Below are positions 11,294-22,800 of a stretch of 64,000 nucleotides of DNA, piece after piece. Position 1 is the stretch's first letter; every line of letters starts with the position of its first letter. A model generated the notes under the pieces. The model made no database searches. It was not told the origin of the DNA and was given only the letters and a program-made list of their open reading frames with translations. Source of the stretch: Bromus sterilis. Its lineage: Eukaryota > Streptophyta > Magnoliopsida > Poales > Poaceae. The DNA lies in contig OX465598.1 in the NCBI GenBank assembly GCA_950022295.1, forward strand, positions 119,271,001 to 119,335,000. The letters are read 5' to 3'. The position numbers and the translations under genes are program-made.

Positions 11294-12970
11294 TGTGACA
11301 ACCTGTATTTTGGAACTTTCATTTTTCCAAAAACTTTTCTAGTTTATTTCCAGATTGGCTATTTGATTTGGTTTTGCGAAACTCTTTGGACTTGAAACTT
11401 GAGCATATTTTCTTTCCTTGCTCAAGTGGCACATGATTCCCTAGCCCTTTCCAATGATCATCCCTTGATCCAACCCATCCAAGCCACATTTTTACTCAAG
11501 CCCTATATTCCTTTTTTAATAAAAGGAATATTCCTATTATTTGAGGATTGTGAAGCAACCCCAATTTATATTGCTCCATAAATCCCCAAATAATTCCCAC
11601 CTATCCTTGATGCCATTTCTAGCCAAAATTCCGAGAAACATTGCATGGCCCAAGTGGATTTTTCCTCTAAGAATTCATTTATCTATGGGGGCTGAATGAC
11701 ACTTTGTGAAGCAAGTGTTATTTATCCTTATTCATTGCTGGTGAAACTTTTTGTGCATACTCTTGTGATCATATCATGAGGCTATGCTAAGTTTCAACTC
11801 TAGGGGAACATCCAAGCTCCATACCAAAATTCCCAAAGTTGGTATGCAGCAAGGGGGCATTGTGAAGGAAGTGCGTGATAGGGGAGCCCATTTGCCTTGA
11901 ATCTTTTTGCGCCTATTTCCACACCCAAATGACTCACCTAAGCCAAGTTTGAGCCAAATCCAACCACCCCTGTGACCACAACATCAAGAGTAAGTTTCTG
12001 GCCATCAGAGTATGTTGTGAAGGAAGTACTAGCTATGTACATCCAATAGCCATGAATTTTTTCACACATATGCACACCCCCAAATGACCTCACTCCACCA
12101 AATTTCAGCCCAATCCCTCAAGACATGGAGATGCTAGCTTCAATTCAAGTTTCTGGCCCATTTTGGCACTTACAAAGGAAGCACACTGTTCCTTTGATCA
12201 ATTGGGCTAAAACTCCACAGACAGCTAGTCCATCCAACCCTCTAGCCAGGTGAAAACTTGGTACTATCCTAATCTTCATCCTTTGACCCCAGCTTGGCTC
12301 CCAAGTTTGCAACAACAAGTTGTTCCTTGGGATAGAGATCACCACAGTGGTGCCCTTCCAGTCCAAGCCACCACACTGCCCTGGGATGAGATGAGAAGAC
12401 ACTAGACACACTTGGACACTAAGGAAACCCCCATGTGCACCAGCTCTCGCCATGGCCGCGCTCTGGGCACGCCCGAGGCTGCCCGACGCGTCGCCTTCGC
12501 GATGCAGTGCGCCCTTGTCGCCTACTCCTCTTCTAGTCGCGCCACACGCCTTTCTCAATCACGCGTGCACCCTTTCCCCCTCTTGCTCTCGTCGGAATTG
12601 TGCCGGCCACCTCACCTCCATGCGCAGCACGACGGGCACAGTGACCCTTGACCCGTCGCCATCTCCTTGGCCTCTTCCCCGTGTCCAGCCGCGCCGCAAG
12701 GCTTTGCCTAGCACGTGTGTCTCCTCTGCACCCCCTAGCCTCGTCGGAATCCCGCTGCCGCCTCCCGCCATGCGCATCCCGCCGAGCACAGCGCCGTCGA
12801 CCCGTCGCCATCGCCATGCCTTGCCCCTTGCTCCAAGCCATGAGCCTCTCACGCGTGCGCCTCCCCTGCAGCCTCTCGATCTCTCTCGACCACGCCACAT
12901 GTCCCCGAGCATCTCGCCGGCGTTGTCCGCTTGCTCTCTGCGGCGCCCGAGCCCGAGCACCTCTCCCCCC

Positions 12971-12978
12971 TATAAAAG
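12971..12978 (+). promoter_or_regulatory. TATA box in the LTR of G
   Basis: CCCCCTATAAAAGGCCACC lies in the GC-rich part of the LTR, about 1.68 kb from its left end. It is a strong TATA match on the strand of the element. Transcription would start near 13000, so R and U5 would cover about the last 3 kb of the LTR. Confidence 0.6.
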
Positions 12979-13845
12979 GCCACCCGGGGCTCGCCTTGCT
13001 GCACCACTCGCCTCACCACCCCTCCTATCGCCCCCTGGCACTTCAATCGCACCGACGGAGATCGTCATCCCCAAGTCCGGCGAAGCCCTGCCGCCGCAGT
13101 TTCAATTGCCTTCCCCTCTCCTCCGTGCCGCCCAGCCCAAGCCACCACCACCCTTTTACTCCCCTAGTTCCCCTGCACCTTCCCCGACCGATCCCTCGCC
13201 GGATTATCGCCGGAATCAACGGCTACGTCGACGACCTCGTCGGAGCCATAGCCCGCACTGCCACGATGCCGCTCCCCTGGAAAACCGGCACCGTTTGGAA
13301 AGCCACGGGTACGGGGAGAACCGGCGTGACCCCCTCCATCCATTCCCCCTGGTCCCAGCCCCGGCCGTGCCCTCCTCGCCGCCGTTCACCGCCGGTGAGC
13401 CGACGCACCCCTATTCCCCTATGTTTCTTTCCCAACCCGACACCTAGGCCCCACCTTCTAGTGACCCTAGCCACTCCTGAAGCGTTTTCAAGTGGAGACG
13501 TATTCTCCAAATACGTCTTCGACTTCAGCCCCCCTGTTTTCTAGAAATTGAGTTAAATCAATTTAAATTGATTTATGTTGACCAACTTTGGCCACCCATA
13601 ACTTTTTATCCATAAGTCCAAATGAGCTCATTATTTTTGCATTATTTTTCTCCTGAAACCCTCTTTAATGTGGCATAATTTTTATGCCATGTCTCTCTGT
13701 TTGTTTTTGCTGATCAAAATAAAACCCTCATGTGACATTTTTCCTTTGCTATTTAAAAATATATTTTTGTAGGGATTTATTGTCTTGAAGACCAGGAGTA
13801 TTTCTTACTCCTCTGGTGAAAGGCAAGCCACACTTCTTTTGCACC

Positions 13846-14457
13846 TTCATAAAGCTTTGACGTGGTTTACACCGCACTTTACTTTTGAATATTATATTGA
13901 TCTTGCTTGATATGCTTTGAATTGTTATGATCAGGCTATTGCTATGTTATGCTTGTTTGTATCATACCCCTAGTATGCTTCTGATCTTACTAGGTTGCAT
14001 GTTATCATTTTGGAATTTCCCTGTTAATCGTATAGTCATATTTTGGACCTTCGTAAAGCTTTGACGTGGTTTACACCCCACTTTACTTTCTAATATTATA
14101 TTGATCTTGCTTGATATGCTTTGAGTTGTTATGATTAGGCTATTGCTATGTTATGCTTGTTTGTATCATACCCCGATTATGCTTATGATCTTACTAGGTT
14201 GCATGTTATCATTTTGGCATTTCCCTGTTAATCGTATAGTCATATTTTGCACCTTCGTAAAGCTTTGACGTGGTTTACACCCCACTTTACTTTCTAATAT
14301 TATATTGATCTTGCTTGATATGCTTTGAGTTATTATGATCAGGCTATTGCTATGTTATGCTTGTTTTTATCATACCCCGATTATGCTTATGATCTTACTA
14401 GGTTGCATGTTATCATTTTGGCATTTCCCTGTTAATCGTATAGTCATATTTTGGACC
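13846..14457 (+). repeat. Three tandem copies of a 204-bp unit in the LTR of G
   Basis: AAAGCTTTGACGTGGTTTACA recurs at 13851, 14055 and 14259, an exact 204-bp spacing. Each unit runs through GATATGCTTTGA, GGCTATTGCTATGTTATGC and TTAATCGTATAGTCATATTT. Copies 2 and 3 resemble each other more than copy 1 (both have CCCCGATTATGC where copy 1 has CCCCTAGTATGC). Partial versions of the same words continue to about 14580. The array is non-coding and lies downstream of the TATA box, so it would be in the transcript. Confidence 0.9.
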
Positions 14458-15257
14458 ATGATATTGCCATGTTATGACCGTTTACATCGTACCCCTAGTT
14501 ATGACCTTGCTATGATGCATGATAACATATTGATCATATTCACATTAATAAGTTAATCATATAGTTATGCTTCAGATTATGATGTGACTATAGCCGTACC
14601 TTGGATTGTTCTGCATGCATTGATAGGTTTGGATTTAGATTGTCTTGTTGCACCTGATATTGATTTGAATGCATTAGAGCACATGCTATGCTCCAAGTTG
14701 GTCAGGTGCCACCGAACCAAACTTATCAGTGCAGCCACACTTGCATGTATGGGAAGGCCTTGATTCGGTCTATCGGTGGGCTCTCTTATGCATATCTCCA
14801 AGGTGGGAAGGCTATGCACGCACGCTACCCTGACCCGGTAGGTGGTGATAGTCTTGAAATATGGTTTGATTAGATTGAGCTCAGTCCCCGATTGGGACAG
14901 TTGTACCCCGTTTGGGACAACATTGTTGGCCATGCGATGGCAGGTGTCTGGAGGACACAGGGATACCAAGGCATGGCTTGCAAAGCATGTCGGGTGATAC
15001 GGTAAGGGAGGCACGTGGTAGAACGGTCTCGTTGGAGAAGTCCTAGTCCACTCCTATGGTACGAGTTCCGAGGTTCCTGTGGGACAAGTTCCAAGGTACT
15101 GGATGGAGGAAGAGCTCCATAGCGTGGGTAAAGTGCACGACCTCTGCAGAGGGTATGAATCTATTCGAATAGCCGAGTCCACGGTATTGTACATAGTTCG
15201 TACTAGGTCACACCATGAGTCAACGTGAGTCTGGTATGGTGTTTGTGCTAAGTGGAT

Positions 15258-15447
15258 GGTCGTGCGACGACCCGTAAGTTAATGGTCATGCGATTACCGG
15301 ATTGATTGGGCCGTAACAGAAGGACACCCAATCCAGTTGATTGGTAGTGCGACGACCCATGCAGAGTGGAGTGGTCATGCGATGACCCGGTTCTTGAGTC
15401 TGTAAAGACTCCGAGGTAAGCCGTGTGATCATGCAATGATCATACGG
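15258..15447 (+). repeat. Cluster of five 15-nt hairpins in the LTR of G
   Basis: Five short inverted repeats share a 6-bp stem, 3-nt loop form: GGTCGTGCGACGACC (15258), GGTCATGCGATTACC (15284), GGTAGTGCGACGACC (15343), GGTCATGCGATGACC (15373) and GATCATGCAATGATC (15427). The first, fourth and fifth are perfectly paired although the stem bases differ, so changes occurred on both sides. The last extends to a 12-bp stem with one mismatch (15421-15447). The function is unknown; RNA structure or a binding site are possibilities. Confidence 0.8.
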
Positions 15448-15978
15448 GGTCTACGTGACCTTAAACGATGGTTGTTTGTGCATTAGTTATAACCTTGAGA
15501 ATATGCTAGATGCATCATGTTAGTATTGTCTGAACTGTTATGTCATGTTATTGTTTTGCCTTGGTGCCTTGGTTGTTGTGACCTTGCAAGTACATTAAAC
15601 GTACTGACCTAGCGTGTCATGCCAGACTTGCAGACGGGGCCGTGATTGCGTAGGACGACGTTCCCAGAGTTTGCGAGCTAGAAGGTGCCCAGTCAGTGTC
15701 CCAGTGGAATGGAGTTCATCACCATCGCCGTTGTTCTGCTGCTAAGAGTATTCCACTGCTTTAGAGTTATCTCATTGCTTGGTGTAGAGCTGCGGCTAGC
15801 ATTAGGAGCAGGATGTCCGCTATCTCGCTCAGCTGGCATTGTAATAGACCCCTTGTACCCATATTCTCGTTAATAAAAGTGGTTAAGTTCTATATCAAGC
15901 GGTTCTGTGTTCCAGAAGACATGATCTCTGGGCTGGAGCACGGGGTGTTCCGGTATTCTGAGCCGGGGTGCCACAACC

Positions 15979-15983
15979 CATTG
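15979..15983. other. Target-site duplication CATTG, left copy (element A)
   Basis: CATTG immediately precedes the LTR terminus TGTCGGG at 15984. The same five bases follow the opposite terminus at 54798-54802. Together they bound the whole 38.8-kb composite. Joining the flanks across one copy restores an uninterrupted stretch of element R. Confidence 0.88.
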
Positions 15984-18900
15984 TGTCGGGACCCGGGGTT
16001 AGCGTATGCAAGACTCTCTACAACACAATCATATGGAGAGCCGAGAACCGTACCCACTTGTCTAAGAAGACAAGGCCAAGCACAAAACGTTCTCGGAAAG
16101 CATCGAACGTGAGGGGCATCCCATCCAGGCCGGATGATCAGCAGAAATGGGTCCTCATCGTCCGCACACAAGTCTGAATGATATGGGGGGTGAACTCCCA
16201 TACTCATAGACAAGTCGCCTCAACCATACTATCGATTGTATTATAACCCTTACATAGACTTACTCCAGCCCGATCACTTAGTCGGGGTCTAGGGCGGGCT
16301 CGATCATACATCAAAGTGTGCACGTGACAGAGTCACGAGCAATCGCATCGCGATGCCCCAGGCTGCACACATCTAAGGGCCACTTGGTGTGTAAAAGACC
16401 GCCAGCCAGATCACAACTAAGGTCTCGAAAACCCATACTAAGACATGCATGTTATAATCATACACGCAACACACATGTCTAGTATGAACAACATGTATCA
16501 TTGCAATTCTCTACAAGTATAAAAGTTTATTGATAACTCTTACAGAGTGCACACAGAGATCACGAGACCGTCATCCAACATTATAACAAGTATGCGGAAG
16601 CAAATTATGTCTGGGTACAGACAAGTTTAACAAATGGCTTAAGAAGCCTTATTTAAACACAAGCCCTCCACGAGGGAACCAGTCTGCTGACTGGGACTAA
16701 ACTATCTTGGTCTTCAGTCGTCGAGCTCGAGGAAGAATCCACCTTCGGGTTCAGTGGGTTCATCTAAAACATAGAATAAGCAAACGTGAGTACAAAGTCC
16801 TACTCATCAAGACTTACGTAGGAACTATACTACTCATGCACATGTATCAAGGTAAAGGGGGGTGGGGTTCAATGCAGAAATGCTATCTTTGACTTGGCTA
16901 GTCCTGAACTACGAGTACCAGACTTGAGGTAAGAAGCATACACGAGTCCACTACATGTCTCCAACCAATTACACCACTATGGTGCCTTCCTCGACTTCCC
17001 CACGAGAAAGCACGCCATAGCACTCACGCTTATCTTGGCAAGTTTTATAAGTATCCAGTTCAAGTTGTCTAATAATCAGGCACAACTTTCCAAGTAGTCC
17101 CTTACCGCGGACGCGGCTATTCGAATAGTTTTGTTAACCCTGCAGGGGTGTACCGCTACACACACATGACCATCAGTTACCGACTTTGGCCTCGACACCA
17201 TTCAAGGGGTGTCGGCGAGGATGTTCACCACAACACTTCGCCCACAGCTCCGTTCTAGTCCAGAGAGTCGCCTATCTGAGGGGGATCCGTATGGAAGTCC
17301 GGCCGAGGTTCCAGTACAGCCTCAAACGATGTGCAGGGTCCCAAGCCGGTCTTGAAAAGCCGTTCAACCACTTCATAGACCGTGCCACAACCCTACCAGA
17401 ACTCCGAACTACAGGGACTCCTAGGGTTCGAACAGGGTGAGGTACTAGGTTGAGAGGGGTCAGTGAGCCCAATGGGTGGTTGCACTCTTCTTCTTGGATC
17501 ACCACACAAGAACTTGGACTTATGGCAGTGTTTGAACGAGACAACCCACTGTGTACTACACGGCCTCTCATCGTTCACCTTGTATTAGGGTAGATTCACC
17601 AACACAGTTTCACCTTCTTCAACATGATTGCTACCATCCCGACTCACAAAAGAGTAACCTCATTGTAACTCTAAGCATGCAATAAGCAGTAACAGTTGCA
17701 GGGGCCACATGATATCAACCAACTCCTACATCTGCTAGGATTGTGGTTTGCTTACTACTGTGACAAAATGATAGGTCTTGCAAAGGATATGGGTTCAACT
17801 ATGCGGTAGAATCGATAACAAGGTGATCATCCTATTTCATGCATAAGCGAGTCTGAGAGGGAAATGGGTTTTTATCGACATGATCAATGGGGGTTTGCTT
17901 ACCTTGCTGACAAGGTTCGGTATCGGGGTCTTCAACGAAGGGGGTGATCTCGGGTTCCGGCTCCACCTCTATCCGAGCAAACAATACAAACAAAGTGATC
18001 AACATAATGTACAATGCACAAGAACATGATCAAATGTTATAACATGGTGTAAGGGGTGCTGATGTGTTGTCAATTCCATTTAAATGGAGTGTATTGCATT
18101 TGAGTTGCAAATTCAGACTCCATATGATTTATCGATGAATTTCAAATGCATTTGAATCCATGAATGTTCATTTGAAAAGGTTGATCATGAAGTGATGTTG
18201 TAAAGGTGAGGTAAAGTCTATGATGTGTGGATGAAACCATTTAAAAGAAGTGTGCTGCAAAGTCATTTGAAAAATCACTCCAAATTTGAATTCAAATTAA
18301 ATGCATATGGATGTTTTCCACTGTTCACCCAATTTAACTTGGTCAAACATGGAAACAGAGCCCATATTCACAATCCTATTTTTTTTGACAATTTTAGACA
18401 TATTATTTGTCCAATTTGGAGTTAAAATGAATTAGTTATGAATTTCTAAAGTTTAATTCATTTTCTGGATTTTCTGGATTATTCTTTTAATTTGGAAAAT
18501 GACTTATTGCGTCACTGTGACACCAGGCTGAGGTCAGGGGGCCACTGACAGAAGGGCCCCACTAGTCAGTGACCTGGGACTTAATTCCCTCTCTGTTTAA
18601 ATTAAACACGGGTTAATTAATCCCTGGGCCCACTGGTCAGCCTCTGGTGGGGGGGGGTGTGGAGGGTTAGGCTTAAGCTAATGGAGGGGCTCGACGTCGC
18701 CGGAGTTACTGTAGGCGCCGGCGTCGTGTCTGGACGGCGTGTCTGGTGCACGGGAGGCAGCGGGGAGAGCACCGCTGGGCTCCTGGAGGGCGTGCGCGTC
18801 GCGTGGAGGCATTCTGGGTTCGCGGGAGGCTTGGGAGCACGAGTACGACGGCGCCGCGGCGGCTGGAGCTCGAGTCGTCGTCGAGCTCGGCAATACAGAG

Positions 18901-19886
18901 GGCAAGGGGAGGCACGGATGAGCGCGGGAGCACCGTGAGCTCATCGTGATCGCGTGGAGATGCTCGGCGAGGCTGGGGAGGCGTTGGGCTTCGCGGAATC
19001 GCTCGTCGAAGTAGAGGTTGGCTAGCGGTGAAGCTTCGAAGCTGGCGTCGTACAGGGTGGCTCCCGGCTCGAATTCAAGGCACAGATCGAGCGAGGTGTT
19101 GACGACGAGGCTTCTGGATAAGGTCTTGAGACCGGAGGAGCTCGCTGGCCATGGCGGTGCACGGCCGTGCCCATCTAGGGTTTCAGGTGCGCGACTTTGG
19201 CGCGCCGGAGAGGAAGGAGGAGGATGTGCGCGAGGGGGAGAATGGCCTGGGCGTCTCCCTGGGCGTGTGTGGCGACGAGGATAAGCAGGGGGAGGCCAGA
19301 AGAGCTGCCACGGCGTCGACCCGGGCATGCCGGGCACGCAGTTGTGTGCTCGTGCCCGGGGAAGACGACAGGGGAGTCCCCTGGTGGGCTGGGCCGGCTG
19401 GGGAAGGTGGGCTTCGCCCAAGGCGTGAGGTAAGGTGGCCCCTTTTCTTTTTCTTTTTATTTTTTCTGCATTTTGTTTGACCTAGCTAAATAAAATAGCT
19501 AGGTATTTTTATAAATGCCCAAATTATTTTATATGGCCTCATAAAATAGAGAGCTAGCCACTTATAAAATTTGAACACTTTTAAAATTCAAATACTTTGA
19601 ACTTTAATTCAAATATGGGTTTAAATTTAATTCCAAGCTCCTGTTTGAATATTTGAAAAATCCATGAGCATGAGAATGCTACCACATCAGTTTATATGTG
19701 ATCATACTCATTTATGTGAGTTTTCAAAAATACAAAAGGAATTTTTGGAGCAACTTTTTATCTGGCCATTTGAATTAAATTCATCTGGGGGGTGTTTTCT
19801 CTCCCATTTCATTTTCTTTTTGAAATTTTTCCATGAATGCATGTTGATGCCAAACCCTAGCACATACCTAACAGAGGGTTCTAACA
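15984..19886 (-). repeat. 3' LTR of chromovirus A (3903 bp)
   Basis: On the minus strand it starts TGTTAGAACCC next to a purine tract (GAGTGGGGGCGAG, about 19889-19901) and ends CCCGGGTCCCGACA at 15984. It has the GC-rich block (about 18650-19440) usual for this family and a TATA-like TTTATAAAAATACC on the minus strand (about 19504-19517). Against the 171 bp of its 5' partner at 24988-25158 I count about ten differences, so A is clearly older than the B-F-D array. Confidence 0.9.
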
Positions 19887-22800
19887 ACTCGCCCCCACTC
19901 AAAAGAATCTCGTCCCGAGATTCAGAACTCGTCGGGATGAAGGTGGGGTACTCGGCACGGAGATGGTCTTCTCTTTCCCATGTTGCTTCTTTCTCGGAGT
20001 GATGTGACCATTGCACTTTGAGAAACTTGATCTTCTGACGACGAGTGACACGCTCTGCCGAATCAAGAATACGAACAGGGTACTCTCGATAAGAAAGGTC
20101 ATCTTGGAGATCAAGCGTTTCATGGTCAACTTCGCGGATGGGGTCCTTGAAGCAACGCCTGAGTTGTGACACATGGAATACATCATGTACTCGGGAAAGG
20201 TGCGGGGGTAGTTCAAGTTGGTAGGCAACTTCTCCACGTTTAGCAAGAATGCGGAAAGGTTCGATGTAACATGGGGCCAACTTGCCTTTGATACCGAATC
20301 GTTGGGTTCCCTTCAGAGGAGTAACCGAAGGTAAGCCTTCTCATCCAGATTATAGCTCTCTTTCCTATGATGACGATCATATTAGCTTTTCTGACGAGAC
20401 TGGGCTGCTTTCAATTGATCACGAACAATGCGAACTTGCTCTTCTTCTTCCATGATCATATCCGGTCCAAAGAATTGTCTTTCACCGGTTTCTGACCAGT
20501 TAAGGGGTGTTCGACATCGTCGTCCAAATAGGAGTTCAAAAGGAGCCAAGTTCAGACTAGATTGGAAACTATTGTTATAAGCAAATTCGGCGAATGGAAG
20601 AGACTTCTCCCAATTCTTTCCGAAGGAGATAACACAAGCTCTGAGCATGTCTTCAAGAATTTGGTTAACCCTTTCGACTTGACCACTAGACTGAGGATGG
20701 AAAGTTGTACTAAAGGAGAGATGAGTTCCCATAGCATTCTGAAAGCTTCCCCAAAAGAAGCCATGTTCAGACTAGATTGGAAACTGTTGTTATAAGCAAA
20801 TTCGGCAAATGGAAGAGACTTCTCCCAATTATTTCCGAAATAGATAACACAAGCTCTGAGCATGTCTTCGAGAATTTGGTTAACCCTTTCAACTTGACCG
20901 CTAGACTGAGGATGGAAAGTTGTGCTAAAGGAGAGATGAGTTCCGATAGCATTCTGGAAGCTTCCACAGAATCTAGAGGTGAAAAGTCTACCACGATCAG
21001 AACTGATTTCCAAAGGAACACCGTGAAGAGACACAATTCTAGAGACATACAAGTCCGCTAACTGGCTAGCAGTTATAGACTCGCGAACTGGAAGGAAGTG
21101 AGCAACTTTTGAAAGTCTATCCACAACAACGAATATGGCATTATTTCTTTTCTGGGTTTTTATAAAGCCAGTGATGAAATCCATACTGACTTTGTCCCAT
21201 TTCCACTCTGGAATAGGCAAAGGTTGAAGTGTACCAGCAGGTCTTTGGTGTTCGGCCTTAATGCAACGACAAACATCACATTCGGCAACATATCGAGCAA
21301 TGTCTCTCTTCATCCTAGTCCACCAAAATCTCTGGCATAGATCTCGGTACAATTTTGTGCTACCGGGATGAATCGAGAGGGGTGTTTCATGGGATTCCTT
21401 GAGGATTAGTTGCCTTAGATCTCTATTCTTAGGTACTACCAAACGATTTCCAAAGATACCGTTGCTTTACTATCTGTGGAGAAACATTTAGCAACTCCGC
21501 TAGCAAGGTTCTCCTTGATCCGGCGAACACCTCGTGCACGCCTTTGGGCAACTATGATTTGATCCTCACGTGTTGGTTTCTCCACCAAGTTGAAAAGAGA
21601 TCCACGAGGAACAATCTCGAGATTGAGCTTTCGAAATTCCTCATGAAGAAGTGGTTGACACTGTTGTAACATGAGGTTGTTACAATACGACTTACGACTT
21701 AGTGCATCAGCCATGACATTGGCTTTGCCTGGGCTGTAAGAAATTCCTAAGTCATAATATTTTATCAACTCTATCCAGCGTCTTTGCCTGAGATTAAGAT
21801 CTGGCTGGGTGAATATATATTTGAGGCTTTGGTGGTCGGAATAGATCTCACAACGATTACCAAGGAGGTAATGTCGCCAAGTTGTCAGGGCATGAATTAC
21901 GGCAGCGAGTTCAAGATCATGGGTAGTATAGTTCTCTTCATGTGGACGCAACTGGCGTGAAGCATAAGCTACCACATGTCTATCTTGCATAAGTATGCAT
22001 CCTAACCCTTGCCGTGATGCGTCACAAAAGATCTCGAAATCCTTTTTGGTGTCTGGAGGCGCAAGTACGGGTGCAGAAGTCAATCTTATTTTTAGCTCTT
22101 GAAAGCTTTCCTCACACTTGGGAGTCAATAGGAATTTCTTATCTTTCTTGAGGAGTTCAGTTAGTGGCTTTGCAACTTTAGAAAAGTTCTCGACGAAGCG
22201 GCGACAATAGCTGGCTAGGCCAAGAAAACTCCTAACTTGCTTAACTGATTCAGGTGGAGTCCAGTCAAGGACGGCCTGAACTCTCTCGGGATTCACAGCA
22301 ATGCCTTTTGCAGAAATCACGTGGCCTAAGTAGGTCACTTCTGGTAGCCAAAATTCACACTTGGAGAATTTAGCACACAGGCGATGATCTCTAAGTTTCA
22401 TCAATACCAGCCTAAGATGTTCGACATGTTCTTCTTCATTCTTCGAGTAGATGAGAATGTCATCAAGATAGACTACAACAAATTTATCTAGGTACTCCAT
22501 GAAGATCGAATTCATCATGCGCGAGAAAGTGGCGGGGGCATTGGTTAAACCAAAGGACATGACAGTGTACTCGTAAAGACCATAACGAGTAGTGAAAGCC
22601 GTTTTTGGAATGTCCTCACTTCGGATTTTGATTTGATGATAGAATAATCTCAAATCCATTTTGGAGAAGACAGAGGATCCAGCAAGTTGATCATAAAGAT
22701 CATTGATCCTGGGAAGTGGGTACTTGTTCTTTATCGTCGCTAGATTTAGCGGGCGATAGTCTACGCACATCCTTTCTGTTCCATCTTTCTTCGTTACGAA

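Larger units (their letters stand above)
11294..15975 (+). mobile_element. 3' LTR of a plus-strand gypsy element (element G, 4682 bp)
   Basis: It starts TGTGACAACC after a polypurine tract and ends GGGGTGCCACA, giving the terminal pair TGTGACA / TGCCACA. Internally it holds a GC-rich, CpG-rich block (about 12430-13540) with a TATA box, three copies of a 204-bp repeat and a cluster of hairpins. The right flank ACCCATTG (15976-15983) belongs to element R, whose RNase H codons it continues, so G inserted into R; ACCCA is the candidate target duplication. The left half of G lies beyond S or is lost. I do not assign a family name. Confidence 0.8.

Noticed and set aside
12452..13544. Long overlapping open frames (331 and 298 codons) in a CpG-rich block with a TATA box
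   Set aside because: The block lies inside the LTR of G, is open in several frames and on both strands, encodes only Pro/Ser/Arg-rich low complexity, and has no domain. It is explained by GC composition.
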